DNA from: Saccharibacillus brassicae
Lineage (GTDB): Bacteria; Bacillota; Bacilli; Paenibacillales; Paenibacillaceae
Direction of reading: 5' to 3'
Assembly (NCBI RefSeq): GCF_006542275.1
Contig: NZ_CP041217.1
Location: 2,279,501 to 2,343,500 of the forward strand
Length of the DNA stretch: 64,000 nt
Under the pieces are notes generated by a model. It made no database searches. It saw only the letters and a list, made by a program, of their open reading frames with translations, and had not been told where the DNA came from. This document shows, piece by piece, positions 8,556-16,908 of this stretch. Each line of letters begins with the position of its first letter. The first letter of the stretch is position 1. The position numbers and the translations under genes were made by a program.

Positions 8556-8969
8556 TCAGATGATCAGGCTGCTGATCGAGATCGCCGTGCCGATGAAGAC
8601 CGCGCACAGCAGCAGGCCGACGGCGACGTTGCCTTTTTCGAGCTGGTCCGCGATTTTGAACTTCGGCGTCACCAGTTCGAATACGTAGTAGACGATCACG
8701 AGGCAGATCTGTCCGACCACGAACCAGATCGCCATGTACCAGATCGACGTGTTCGTGTAGGCCGAGATGCCGAGAATGATACCCGTCGCGATAAACTTGC
8801 CGCCGAGCGCGAGGCCGACAGCCACATTGCCTTTTTTGAGCTCGTCCATGTCGTTGAACGGCGTCTTGATGAAGAACACCAGCATGCCCAAGATTTGCAG
8901 CACGATGATCGCGACCAGACTGACCGCCAAATTGTATACCGTTACCCAGTCAAACCCCAAATCCTCCAT
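8556..8969 (-). CDS. DUF350 membrane protein (YjfL-like)
   Basis: 137 residues, four transmembrane helices arranged as two DUF350 repeats. Each repeat carries a KKGNVAVGLALGG / EKGNVAVGLLLCA motif (residues ~47-60 and ~110-123). The start ATG at 8969 overlaps the TGA stop of the upstream lipoprotein gene (TGATG), implying translational coupling; a GTG 12 bases earlier is an alternative. In E. coli the homologue YjfL sits in an operon with a PspA family member, a small lipoprotein-like protein and the ATP-grasp YjfC. The gene order here mirrors that arrangement. Confidence 0.88.
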   Translation of the reverse strand: MEDLGFDWVTVYNLAVSLVAIIVLQILGMLVFFIKTPFNDMDELKKGNVAVGLALGGKFIATGIILGISAYTNTSIWYMAIWFVVGQICLVIVYYVFELVTPKFKIADQLEKGNVAVGLLLCAVFIGTAISISSLII

Positions 8970-9613
8970 CACTTGGCCCACCCCCGAAATTTCGCATATG
9001 CCAGATCGTAATCGGCAAAGTCATGCACTTCTTCCAGCACGACTTCCGTCGTCTTGACGTCTTTCAGCTTGCCGTAACGCGATTCGTCGACCGGTTGTTT
9101 GATCCGGTTGCCCGACGGCAGTTCGACCACGGCAAAATTGCGCGTCTCGCCGCCTTTTTCCGTTTTGTACACGCCGACCACGTCAACTTCCGTCGTGACG
9201 GACACTTTGAGATTTTCCAGATCGGCCTTCGCCGCGGCTTCGTCCGCATACGACTTGAGCGTCGTCCAGCCGGACAGCTGCACGTCGTTGCGTCCCTGCT
9301 CGTCGGTCCTAAGCGTCGCGCTCATCGATTGCAGCGTCCATACTTCCTGCCCGGTCGCGTAGTTATTGTCGTTCGGCAGCAGCTCGTTGTCCGGCAGCAC
9401 GGTCATGTCGCTGCCGATCAGGTCGCCGACCGAACCTTCCTGAATGCGGTAGTCCCAAGGCACCGTATTTTCGCCCGGCCCGTCGTCGGCATTCGTGCTC
9501 GTCACGGAGCTGTTCGAACAGGCACCGAGCACGAGCAGCAGCAGAAGCGCCGGCAGCCAGACGAGTGTCCGCATGCGGCGGTTCCGCCCGGCCTTTTCGT
9601 TATTTCGCAGCAT
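8969..9613 (-). CDS. DUF4247 lipoprotein
   Basis: 214 residues. A basic start, a hydrophobic stretch at ~18-30 and the lipobox LVLGAC predict lipidation at Cys32 and anchoring to the outer face of the membrane. The mature part is hydrophilic with alternating beta segments (VWTLQSMSATLRTD, VVGVYKTEKGGETRNFAVVEL) and fits DUF4247. The ATG directly follows the TAG stop of the ATP-grasp gene with no gap, and the gene overlaps the DUF350 start, so all are probably one transcript. No catalytic motif seen. Confidence 0.8.
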   Translation of the reverse strand: MLRNNEKAGRNRRMRTLVWLPALLLLLVLGACSNSSVTSTNADDGPGENTVPWDYRIQEGSVGDLIGSDMTVLPDNELLPNDNNYATGQEVWTLQSMSATLRTDEQGRNDVQLSGWTTLKSYADEAAAKADLENLKVSVTTEVDVVGVYKTEKGGETRNFAVVELPSGNRIKQPVDESRYGKLKDVKTTEVVLEEVHDFADYDLAYAKFRGWAK

Positions 9614-10825
9614 CTATTCCACTCCCAACGCGATAAAATGGCTGGCATTGCCGGTAATGAGTCCTCCGGCGCGGCCCAGCATGCCGCACGGAGCTCCGTC
9701 GATCACGAACATGCCCGCGAGCAGATGCAGTTCGCCTTCGGCGGTGTGCACGCGCGGCAGATCCGCTCTTTTCTGATACACGACCGGGAACAGCCCGCTC
9801 GTGTCGTAGCCGTCTTCGTCCTGCAGCTCCAGCTCGCCGGCCTGTCCGTACATGCGCACGGAGCCGCCTTCGCGGCCGAACATGGACTTCGAGACGTAAT
9901 CGCCGGAAAACAACGGCTTGTTATATGTAGGCAGCATGTAGCGGGAAATGGCTTCGCGTTCTTCCTCGTCGTACAGCATGCCCAGTTCGTGCAGACCCCA
10001 GACGACGGCCATCATGCCTTTGGATTGCAGCAAAATGGCATGCGGATGATTGAACAGCTTGAGCTGTCCGCTCTCGACCGCGTAGGCCAGCGCTTCGCCT
10101 CCGTCGTCCACCGACATCCACTCTTTGGGATACAGGGCGAACATCCGGTCGATCGGCCGGCCCTGCCCGTCTTTGACCCGGCCGTCGTCGATCGTCAGTT
10201 CCAGGCAGTCGACCAGCCGCATCTCGCGGCCGCTGTGCTTGACGAGCGCCTCGATCGTGCCCGAGTCTTCGGCATGTTCGCCGTAGGCGATACACGCCGC
10301 CGTATCCGGCCGCTCGGCCGCCCAGGCCGCCCTGACCCGCTCCGCCATGCCGCCGTTCATGCTGCGCAGCCCGAGCCGCTCGCACATCCACGGCGTGGCG
10401 ATCGACGACTCCACGTAGCCGGTCGGCGTGTCCGCATTAAGCTCCAGCAGCTTGATGCGAGCGCGGCCCGGCTCGCCGGGCTCGTCCGTCACGGCAAAAT
10501 CGAAGCGCGCGTACCGGCTGATCTTCGCGTCTTCCGCGACCGGCGCCTGGTCGAGCATGTTCCACAGGATCGGCGGAATGCCGATCAATTCGTACAGGTC
10601 GCGGCGCCGGTGGACGTAGCGAACCGCTTTGTCGAACACGTTCCACAGTCGGACCGACGCCTGTTCCAATTCGGCGTGGACGTCCGCGCCCATGACGGCC
10701 GCCTGGTCGATCCAATACCGTTCGTCTTCGTAGTCCGCCCACGTGAAGCCCAGTTCGCGCAGTTCCTCCACGCGGGCCGCGCGGTCTTCCGACGGCGTGC
10801 CCGCGATGCGAAAGATCCCGCTCAT
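9614..10825 (-). CDS. Glutathionylspermidine synthase-like ATP-grasp protein (YjfC/YgiC-like)
   Basis: 403 residues covering only the synthetase (ATP-grasp) half of the glutathionylspermidine synthase family; the amidase half of E. coli Gss is absent. Recognisable stretches are FTWADYEDERYWIDQAAV, LLELNADTPTGYVESSI, CIAYGEHAEDSGTIEAL, YLLPTYNKPLFSG-like MLPTYNKPLFSGDYVSKSMFGREGG (substrate and ATP loops) and the C-terminal VIDGAPCGMLGRAGGLIT. The true substrate of such stand-alone members is unknown, and they are thought to ligate peptides or amines. The start ATG overlaps the preceding gene's stop by four bases. Cytoplasmic. Confidence 0.9.
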   Translation of the reverse strand: MSGIFRIAGTPSEDRAARVEELRELGFTWADYEDERYWIDQAAVMGADVHAELEQASVRLWNVFDKAVRYVHRRRDLYELIGIPPILWNMLDQAPVAEDAKISRYARFDFAVTDEPGEPGRARIKLLELNADTPTGYVESSIATPWMCERLGLRSMNGGMAERVRAAWAAERPDTAACIAYGEHAEDSGTIEALVKHSGREMRLVDCLELTIDDGRVKDGQGRPIDRMFALYPKEWMSVDDGGEALAYAVESGQLKLFNHPHAILLQSKGMMAVVWGLHELGMLYDEEEREAISRYMLPTYNKPLFSGDYVSKSMFGREGGSVRMYGQAGELELQDEDGYDTSGLFPVVYQKRADLPRVHTAEGELHLLAGMFVIDGAPCGMLGRAGGLITGNASHFIALGVE

Positions 10826-11607
10826 CCGCCGAAGAAGCCGCCGGACTTCGAACCCGACGACTTGGAGCCGGACGAGCTGAGTCCGCTGGACCGGCCGCCG
10901 ACGCCGCCGGAACCCGAAGACGTGGACCGCCGGGTGATTTTGCCGGTGGAATTCGACGTCTTCGGGCGCACCGTCGAACCGGTCACCGAGCGGTTCTGGA
11001 AGCTGCCGCTGTCGTACGTGCGCGGCGTGTACGGACGGGTCGAGCCCGCGTAATAGCCGCGGCGGTTGTCGTACCAGCCGCGCGACGAATAGACGCCGGC
11101 ATTGTTGAACAGGAAGTGATACAGCAGCAGGTCGCTCCAGCCGAAGCCCGACCCGTATCCGCCGTAATAGTTGTTGACGACGGTCGTCCCGTCCGATCCG
11201 CCCGAAGGCGCGGTCGTCTGCTCCTGCTCCTGCAGGTCTTCTTCCGTAATCGGCAGGCTCCAGTCGACCGTCGGGTCGTAATACTGCTTGACTTCGTCCG
11301 TCGAGAACTCGACCAGCTTCGGCTCCGAAGAACCGCCGGACGCGTTCGAGGCCAGCGCTCCGCCCGGCACCAGCGCCGTATTGGCGATCAGCGCAAGACC
11401 CAGCGACGTCGACAGCACCTTGATCGGCCGGCCGAAGCCCGGTTCTTTGTCCTTGCCGGCGCTTTCGGCGGCCGGATCGGCAGATGGGCTTTCGACCTTG
11501 CCCGGCTTGTTCGACTTATTCGGCTTGTCCAACTCGCCCGTCTTGTCCGGCGATTGCGCTTGGGGTTCCGCTTTTAACGTATAGCGTTCTTTATCCGTAT
11601 GATCCAA
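10822..11607 (-). CDS. Ser/Gly-rich membrane-anchored protein of unknown function
   Basis: 261 residues. Residues 1-62 are charged and Pro/Lys/Asp-rich, followed by one hydrophobic segment (~63-86, VLSTSLGLALIANTALVPGGALA) that could be a signal anchor. Then come an acidic region, a Tyr/Gly-rich patch (VVNNYYGGYGSGFGWSDLLLYHFLFNNAG) and a Ser/Gly/Lys-rich tail ending GGFFGG. The composition of the tail recalls the YgiB/UPF0441 proteins that accompany ATP-grasp YgiC in E. coli; this is a resemblance, not proof. The start is TTG with AAGGAGGG 9 bases upstream. It overlaps the ATP-grasp gene by four bases. Confidence 0.7.
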   Translation of the reverse strand: MDHTDKERYTLKAEPQAQSPDKTGELDKPNKSNKPGKVESPSADPAAESAGKDKEPGFGRPIKVLSTSLGLALIANTALVPGGALASNASGGSSEPKLVEFSTDEVKQYYDPTVDWSLPITEEDLQEQEQTTAPSGGSDGTTVVNNYYGGYGSGFGWSDLLLYHFLFNNAGVYSSRGWYDNRRGYYAGSTRPYTPRTYDSGSFQNRSVTGSTVRPKTSNSTGKITRRSTSSGSGGVGGRSSGLSSSGSKSSGSKSGGFFGG

Positions 11608-11653
11608 CGTTCTTGTCCCTCCTTCGCAAACGTTCCGTCTGGGGTGCCCGGCT

Positions 11654-11866
11654 TCAGCCGTGCATCGGCACGAGCAGCAGTTCGAGCTTGCCCGTATCGA
11701 CGTTCAGCCGTCCTTCGACCGCTTCGTATTCCTTGCCCTGCACGACGAGGTAATTGGCATGTTCGAGCGCCGCGACCATGTTCATGCTCCACGGACGCTC
11801 TTCGATCTGCCTCAACTCGCCCCCGACCATTTTTTCGAACAAGATCACCGCAATGTCCCTATCCAT
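11654..11866 (-). CDS. Small conserved-looking protein, first gene of the ATP-grasp operon
   Basis: 70 residues, no family recognised. Compact alpha/beta pattern: MDRDIAVILFEKMVGGELRQIEERPWSMNMVAALEHANYLVVQGKEYEAVEGRLNV, then a closing beta segment. The ATG has AAAGGGGA five bases upstream. It precedes the Ser/Gly-rich gene by 46 bases on the same strand, and the five genes to 8556 form one likely operon. It is probably cytoplasmic, since no signal or membrane segment is present. Confidence 0.65.
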   Translation of the reverse strand: MDRDIAVILFEKMVGGELRQIEERPWSMNMVAALEHANYLVVQGKEYEAVEGRLNVDTGKLELLLVPMHG

Positions 11867-11930
11867 TCTCTATTCCCCTTTCTTGTCGGATTCCATTCTT
11901 CCACTTCTATTATCCGTTTATGCCCTCGTA

Positions 11931-11956
11931 TACGCGCCTGGCACAAATGCGTTGCG
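11931..11956 (-). promoter_or_regulatory. Possible ECF-type promoter for the ATP-grasp operon
   Basis: On the minus strand CGCAAC (11956-11951), 16-base spacer, CGTA (11934-11931), about 65 bases before the first gene. It shares the AAC/CGTA core with the stronger candidates at 7731 and 20188 but has a weaker -35 element. Confidence 0.35.
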
Positions 11957-12070
11957 AAAACTCCCGGCATCGCTCAGAACTTCCCGATATTCCCATTCAG
12001 CATACGATTTCTGTTTATTTAAGGCAATATTTACGTTGAAAATGATTGGGCATCCGTTGACGGCCGCCGC

Positions 12071-12388
12071 TCAGCGTCCCAAATGGAACACCGGCTTCAG
12101 CTCCCGCGATACGGGGCTGTCGTCCGGGTTCGTCTCCATAATGTCCCGCATATACGCCCACCATCTGCGGCAGACGTCGGTATCGGCCGATCGGGCCCAG
12201 CGCTCTTCGTCTTCGATCTCAAGATAGGCAAACAGCCGATCCGTCTCCGCGTCCAGAAAAATCGAGTAGCTGAGCATGCCGTGTTCGCGCAGCATGCCCT
12301 CCATCTCCGGCCACAGCTCGTCGTGCCGGCGCCGGTATTCGTCGTGATGCTCCCTGAAGACTGTCATGACCGAAGCTTTGCGTATCAT
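12071..12388 (-). CDS. rhaM: L-rhamnose mutarotase
   Basis: 105 residues, the usual length. It interconverts alpha and beta L-rhamnopyranose and acts as a small dimeric ferredoxin-like-fold enzyme in the cytoplasm. Diagnostic stretches are YRRRHDELWPEMEGMLREHG (the conserved His in the RHDELWPE motif is the catalytic-site signature), YSIFLDAETDRLFAYLE and the C-terminal WWAYMRDIMETN..PVSRELKPVFHL. No other rhamnose gene is adjacent, so it stands alone here. The ATG has GGAGGGAACGAAC upstream. Confidence 0.93.
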   Translation of the reverse strand: MIRKASVMTVFREHHDEYRRRHDELWPEMEGMLREHGMLSYSIFLDAETDRLFAYLEIEDEERWARSADTDVCRRWWAYMRDIMETNPDDSPVSRELKPVFHLGR

Positions 12389-12454
12389 GTTCGTTCCTCC
12401 CTGTACGTGAATAGGCGGCTGCCCGTCGACCTTGGCGACAGCCGGCTCGGGAAA

Positions 12455-12483
12455 AGTATAGCGTTTTCAAGAAATCCGGGCAA
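12455..12483 (-). promoter_or_regulatory. Sigma-A type promoter of rhaM with a cre-like overlap
   Basis: Minus strand TTGCCC (12483-12478), 17-base spacer, TATACT (12460-12455), 67 bases before the rhaM ATG. The sequence TTGAAAACGCTATACT overlapping the -10 matches 12 of 14 positions of the CcpA cre consensus. That would fit catabolite repression of a sugar enzyme, but it is weak evidence alone. Confidence 0.5.
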
Positions 12484-12535
12484 ACCTGTTAGGGGAAAAA
12501 AACGGTTCCGGTTCCGGGATGCGCTTGAATGATCG

Positions 12536-12572
12536 AAAAAACCCGGCTCTCCATATGGAGAGCCGGGTTTTT
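12536..12572. terminator. Terminator between rlmN and rhaM
   Basis: AAAAACCCGGCTCTCC / GGAGAGCCGGGTTTTT perfect stem with a short AT loop. The T-run on the minus strand fits termination of the rlmN transcript. Confidence 0.8.
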
Positions 12573-13034
12573 CGGGCAGATTCGGCTGCGAGGCGGACGC
12601 GGCGGATGCCGCGCAGCGCGTACGAAGGATAGATTCGCCGCGCAACGCATATGAAGGGCCGAATTCGCAGCCTAACGAATCCTCATCCCGCTATAAGCCA
12701 ATTTTTCGCCTTTTTCGCAAATTAACGAATCGTCATATCCTTATGCAGCCGCAAACGGCCATTTGGGGACGATTTGGAGCCGATAGCGTGACGACGATTC
12801 GTTAGCCGATTTAAAAAGCGGCCCGGAAGACAAATAGCGTGATAACGGTTCGTTAGCGTGATCGAGCAGGCGATCCGGCGATTCGTGATCCGCGATTCCG
12901 GCACAGACCGCAAGACCCGGAAGTCCAACGCTGCCGGGCCGGGCAAACTACCTGTCCAAGCAGACCCCGATCCCGGCTTCGTACGAGCCCGCTCGGACAT
13001 CGGCCGATCGCGAGCCCGCCCGCGCAACCGCAGC
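12573..13034. other. Non-coding stretch with four-copy repeat
   Basis: No gene found between the terminator and the rlmN stop. It contains related GCCGCGCAACGCATACGAAGG-like phrases near 12605-12660 and the four-copy 22-bp repeat at 12673-12855. GC-rich unstructured sequence follows. Confidence 0.6.
12673..12855. repeat. Four copies of a 22-bp motif, two direct then two inverted
   Basis: Copies at 12673-12694 and 12723-12744 read TAACGAATC..., and copies at 12783-12804 and 12834-12855 are reverse complements ending ...GATTCGTTA or ...GGTTCGTTA. Each begins TAACGAAYC and most close with CGCTAT. The arrangement allows nested stem-loops spanning ~180 bp. Function unknown; intergenic repeat or binding-site cluster. 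Confidence 0.75.
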
Positions 13035-14132
13035 TCAGCCCGCCGCGACGGTGCCGGTACGGCCGGACTGGCCGTCTTTGCGGATCTGCTTGCTGCGCAG
13101 CTGTCCGCAGGCGGCATCGATGTCGGTGCCGTGTTCCATGCGGACGGTCGCGTTGATATTGCGCTTCTTCAGGACGTCGTAGAAGCTGTTGATCGCTTCC
13201 GGCGTGCTGCGCTGGTACTGGCTGTGCTCGTCGACGGGGTTGTACGGAATCAGGTTGATGCTGGCCTGATCCTTGAACTCGTCCAGCAGGTCGGCCAGTT
13301 GGGCCGCCGTGTCGGTGCCGTCGTTGACTTCGCTCAGCAGGATGTATTCGAACATGATCCGGCGGTTCGTCGTCTTGAGGTAATAGCGGACGGCGTCCAT
13401 CAGCTGCTCCAGCGGGAACGCGCGGTTGATCATCATGATCTGCGTGCGCAGGTCGTTGTTCGGCGCATGCAGCGAGATCGCCAGATGCGTCTGGGTGCCG
13501 AGATCCGCGAACGCGCGGATCTTGGACGGGATGCCGCTCGTCGAGACGGTGATGCGCTTGGCCGCGATCGCGAGTCCCTTGCGGTCTTTGACCACTTCGA
13601 GGAACTGGATCAGATGCTCGAAGTTGTCGAACGGTTCGCCGATGCCCATGACGACGATGTTGGTCACTTTCTCGTCTTGGCCGGCCGCGTCGAGGTAATG
13701 CTGCACGGTCATGATCTGCTCGACGATCTCGCCGGCGGTCAGGTCGCGGCTTTTCTTGATCAGGCCGCTCGCGCAGAAGCTGCAGCCGATATTGCAGCCG
13801 ACCTGCGTCGTAACGCAGACGGACAAGCCGTACTTTTTGCGCATAAGAACGGTCTCGATCAGGCTGCCGTCGTGTAATTGCAGCAGAAATTTGACGGTGC
13901 CGTCGGAAGCTTCCTGCTTGACGAACTCCGTCATCGTGTTCAGGGCAAAGCGGTCTTTGAGCAGATCGAGACAAGCTCCGTTAACGGCCGTCATCTGATC
14001 GAAATCGCTCACTCTTGCCGTATACAGCGCCTCCCAGATGTGCGCGGCACGGGATTTTTTCTCCCCGTTTTGCGTCAGCCATCCGGACAGCGCATCCAAA
14101 GTCAGTCCATAAATGGACGGTTTGCTGTTCAT
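13035..14132 (-). CDS. rlmN: 23S rRNA (adenine2503-C2)-methyltransferase, RlmN family
   Basis: 365 residues. It is a radical-SAM enzyme that methylates C2 of A2503 in 23S rRNA (and A37 of some tRNAs). The radical-SAM cluster is CNIGCSFC (CX3CX2C), the SAM-binding GEPFDN motif follows, and the C-terminal resolving Cys is in DIDAACGQL. The N-terminal [16 protein letters not shown] and [22 protein letters not shown] stretches are very like B. subtilis RlmN. The resistance enzyme Cfr (C8 methylation) was considered and is less similar. The ATG has AGAGGG upstream. It stands alone, with a terminator-like hairpin before it. Confidence 0.9.
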   Translation of the reverse strand: MNSKPSIYGLTLDALSGWLTQNGEKKSRAAHIWEALYTARVSDFDQMTAVNGACLDLLKDRFALNTMTEFVKQEASDGTVKFLLQLHDGSLIETVLMRKKYGLSVCVTTQVGCNIGCSFCASGLIKKSRDLTAGEIVEQIMTVQHYLDAAGQDEKVTNIVVMGIGEPFDNFEHLIQFLEVVKDRKGLAIAAKRITVSTSGIPSKIRAFADLGTQTHLAISLHAPNNDLRTQIMMINRAFPLEQLMDAVRYYLKTTNRRIMFEYILLSEVNDGTDTAAQLADLLDEFKDQASINLIPYNPVDEHSQYQRSTPEAINSFYDVLKKRNINATVRMEHGTDIDAACGQLRSKQIRKDGQSGRTGTVAAG

Positions 14133-14200
14133 GGTGGGTTACCCTCTTTTCAAAACCGGAACGGACGCTTCTTGTGCGCCGCTGCCCGGTACGTAAAATT

Positions 14201-14229
14201 CGGCTGTACGGCGGTAAGCCGCACAGCCG
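14201..14229 (-). terminator. Possible terminator after the HD-GYP gene
   Basis: CGGCTGTACGGCGG / CCGCACAGCCG hairpin about 70 bases past the HD-GYP stop on the minus strand, followed there by AATTTT. T-run weak. Confidence 0.45.
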
Positions 14230-14297
14230 AGCGTTCGCTTTTCATTGTCCCAAATTTCGGGGTTGAACACAAGAGGCGGGGAGCGCGCTTTTGCCCG

Positions 14298-15809
14298 TCA
14301 GAACACTTTCTCGTCGGCGTAGCGGGCCCGAATCTCCAGAAACTCGTCCAGGTGCGCGAGAAACAGGTCGGTCAGCATCGGGTCGAAATGGCCGCCTTTT
14401 TCTTTGTGGAACAAGTCGACGATCTCGCCCAGCGGCCACGCCTTTTTGTAGACCCGGTCGCTGGCCAGCGCGTCGAACACGTCGGCGATCGCGGTAATCC
14501 GGCCGTAGAGATGGATCTCTTCGCCGCGCAGTCCGTGCGGGTAGCCGCCTCCGCTGTATTTCTCGTGGTGCTGCAGCGCGATGATCGCCGCCGTTTTGAG
14601 GATCGGCCGGGTGGAATGCTTCAGCATTTCGTACCCCGACAGCGCATGCGTCTTCATCGTGGCATATTCTTCTTCCGTCAGCTTGCCCGGCTTGTTGAGG
14701 ATGGAATCGCTGATGCCGACCTTGCCGATATCGTGCATGGGACTCGCCAGCGCCAGCAGGTTCGCTTCTTCTTCCGGCAGTCCGTATTTGAGCGCGAGCA
14801 GTTTCGTGTATTCGGCGACCCGTTTGACATGAAATCCCGTCTCCTGGGAACGGGTCTCCGCGATTTCGCCCAGCGTGTAGATGATTTCCTTCTGCGTGCT
14901 CTCGATCTCGTGGCGCAGTTCCATATTCTCGAACGCCGCGTCGGTATTGGCGCAGTACGACTCCGCCAGATAGTATTCCCAGTCGATCGGCGTCCGGCAG
15001 GAATCGATAAAGATCAACCGCTCGGTGCCCGCGATACCCGGCGAATGGAAGCTGAAGCCTTCCAGCGTCAGCGAATGCCGGTTGAACGTGCGCAGCCTCG
15101 GCAGCACGTTCTCGATGTCGCGGGGCAGCGAATAGACGTCGAGGTCCGCGTATTTGCCCGCCGCGGCGAGCTTGCGCCATTTTTTGTCGTTTTTTTGCAG
15201 GATCAATCCTTCGAAAGGGTGTGGCGTCTTCAAAATCGAAGCCAGATGACGCAGCACGTCCTGCGCCAACTCTTCCATCGAACCCGCGTTCAGCACGAAC
15301 GAAGAATACAGCGCCACGTGCTCCAGGCTCTTTTTCTCGTCTTCGGTCTTCTTGAAATCCCGGTAAGCGCGAAACGAGCCGACCAGCGCCGACTTGAGCT
15401 TGCCGAGGCCGCCGTCGAGTTCGCCTTTGATCCGGAAGCTGTTGATATCGTAGCCGCACATGATCTCTTCTTCCGCCGCCGCCCAGCCTTTGTCGGCCAC
15501 GACGACGATCCGGACCGCCGCGTTCGAAAGCGTACCGCGCACGTAACCGACCAGGTCCAGCGGCTGCCGGTCTTGCGAAGCGTCGAGCTCCAGCAGCACG
15601 ACTGCGATATCCGTCTGTTCTTCCAACAGGGGGCGGGCTTCATGGATGTTTTCAGCATGAAGAAGCCGCACAGGACGGCTTTCAAAATCAAATCCGGCCA
15701 GCAAATGCGACATCAATCCGGCTTCGTCGCGTTCGCCTCCGACCAGCAGGATTTTCCATTCGCTCTCCGTCGTAAGATTTTCCTCTCCGATTCGCAGGTA
15801 TCTGTCCAT
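14298..15809 (-). CDS. HD-GYP cyclic-di-GMP phosphodiesterase with DUF3369-type sensory region
   Basis: 503 residues. Residues ~15-145 look like a degenerate receiver (ILLVGGERDEAGLMSHLLAGF, VVLLELDASQ). Residues ~150-320 match DUF3369 (YSSFVLNAGSMEELAQDVLRHLASIL), and the C-terminus is a complete HD-GYP domain. Its metal and catalytic motifs are HDIGK at 359-363 and HHEKYSGGGYP at 414-424. The enzyme should hydrolyse c-di-GMP in the cytoplasm. The usual phosphoacceptor Asp context of a receiver is not obvious, so control may be by ligand or partner. The ATG at 15809 is chosen for its GGAGGAG site; an upstream in-frame start lacks one. Confidence 0.9.
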   Translation of the reverse strand: MDRYLRIGEENLTTESEWKILLVGGERDEAGLMSHLLAGFDFESRPVRLLHAENIHEARPLLEEQTDIAVVLLELDASQDRQPLDLVGYVRGTLSNAAVRIVVVADKGWAAAEEEIMCGYDINSFRIKGELDGGLGKLKSALVGSFRAYRDFKKTEDEKKSLEHVALYSSFVLNAGSMEELAQDVLRHLASILKTPHPFEGLILQKNDKKWRKLAAAGKYADLDVYSLPRDIENVLPRLRTFNRHSLTLEGFSFHSPGIAGTERLIFIDSCRTPIDWEYYLAESYCANTDAAFENMELRHEIESTQKEIIYTLGEIAETRSQETGFHVKRVAEYTKLLALKYGLPEEEANLLALASPMHDIGKVGISDSILNKPGKLTEEEYATMKTHALSGYEMLKHSTRPILKTAAIIALQHHEKYSGGGYPHGLRGEEIHLYGRITAIADVFDALASDRVYKKAWPLGEIVDLFHKEKGGHFDPMLTDLFLAHLDEFLEIRARYADEKVF

Positions 15810-15979
15810 TCCGTGTCTCCTCCAGCACATTGTCGATCCGGTTCTTGATCCGTCCTTCAGTTTAGATTGCGTCCTTTTCGCTTTATCGTCAACTGGGCGG
15901 GTGATTTGAAGGGAACACGGGTATAAAATGGAGAAGATTGCGATAAAAAAAGCCGGTTCAACGCCGCAAGGAGGAAAAG

Positions 15980-16894
15980 ATGACGCAAATCCCGCTTTTT
16001 GCCGAACCCGGGCGCAAAATCGTGCTCGCCGGAGCGACCGGATTTATAGGAAGCGAACTGCAGGCCCGATACGCGAAAAAAGGATACGACGTCCGCATGA
16101 TCTCGCGGCGGCCCGGCCATATCTCCTGGGACGATCCTGCCGCGATTGCCGAAGCGCTCGAAGGATCGGCGCTGCTCGTCAATCTCGCCGGACGCTCGGT
16201 CAACTGCCGCTACAATGAACGCAACAAGCGCGACATTCTGACTTCCCGCACCGACACGACGCGCCGTCTCGGGGAAGCGGTCGCCGCCTGTTCTAATCCG
16301 CCGGAACTGTGGATCAATTCCGGAACGGCCACGATCTACCGGGACGCCCGCGACCGTCCGATGACGGAAGACGGCGGCGAACTCGGCAGCGGCTTCTCCG
16401 TCGACGTCGCCAAAGCGTGGGAAGAAGCGTTGTTCGCCGCCGATACGCCGCGCACGCGCAAAGCCGTTCTGCGGATCGCCATCGTGCTCGGACGCGGCGG
16501 AGGCGTCATGACGCCGTACGCCAACCTCGTCCGCTTCGGCCTCGGCGGCCGGCAGGGTCCCGGCGATCAGCGCTTCAGTTGGGCGCATCTCGACGATATT
16601 TGCCGGATGGTCGAATTTTTGGAGCACCGCCCCGACCTGTCGGGCGTCTTCAACGCCTCGGCGCCGGAGCAGGTCACGAACGCCGAGCAGATGCGCGTCA
16701 TCCGGGAAGCGTACGGCCGCAAGTTCGGCCTGCCCGCGCCGGTCTGGATGCTCCGGCTCGGCGCGGTCGCGATCCGGACCGAGACGGAACTGATGCTCAA
16801 GAGCCGCTGGGTGGCGCCGGAACGCCTGCTGCGCGAAGGGTTCGAATTCCGGTACCCGACGCTGCGCGAAGCGATGGCGGACATCGCCCGCTGA
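15980..16894 (+). CDS. TIGR01777 family NAD-dependent epimerase-like protein
   Basis: 304 residues, atypical short-chain dehydrogenase fold. The N-terminal dinucleotide-binding loop is VLAGATGFIGSEL (residues ~15-27), with the family stretches LLVNLAGRSVNCRYNERNKRDILTSR and RIAIVLGRGGGVMTPY. A C-terminal DUF1731 domain follows (GLPAPVWMLRLGAVAIRTETELMLKSRWVAPERLLREGFEFRYP). Relatives are YfcH of E. coli and cell-division-associated epimerases, but the substrate is unknown. The ATG is preceded by AAGGAGGAAAAG. It is convergent with the MerR gene with only 14 bases between stops. Confidence 0.88.
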   Translation: MTQIPLFAEPGRKIVLAGATGFIGSELQARYAKKGYDVRMISRRPGHISWDDPAAIAEALEGSALLVNLAGRSVNCRYNERNKRDILTSRTDTTRRLGEAVAACSNPPELWINSGTATIYRDARDRPMTEDGGELGSGFSVDVAKAWEEALFAADTPRTRKAVLRIAIVLGRGGGVMTPYANLVRFGLGGRQGPGDQRFSWAHLDDICRMVEFLEHRPDLSGVFNASAPEQVTNAEQMRVIREAYGRKFGLPAPVWMLRLGAVAIRTETELMLKSRWVAPERLLREGFEFRYPTLREAMADIAR

Positions 16895-16908
16895 GGCGCG
16901 GCCCCCGC

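Noticed and set aside
13035-14132. Cfr-type antibiotic-resistance methyltransferase
   Set aside because: The N-terminus and core follow B. subtilis RlmN closely ([29 protein letters not shown]), and Cfr-specific stretches are absent.
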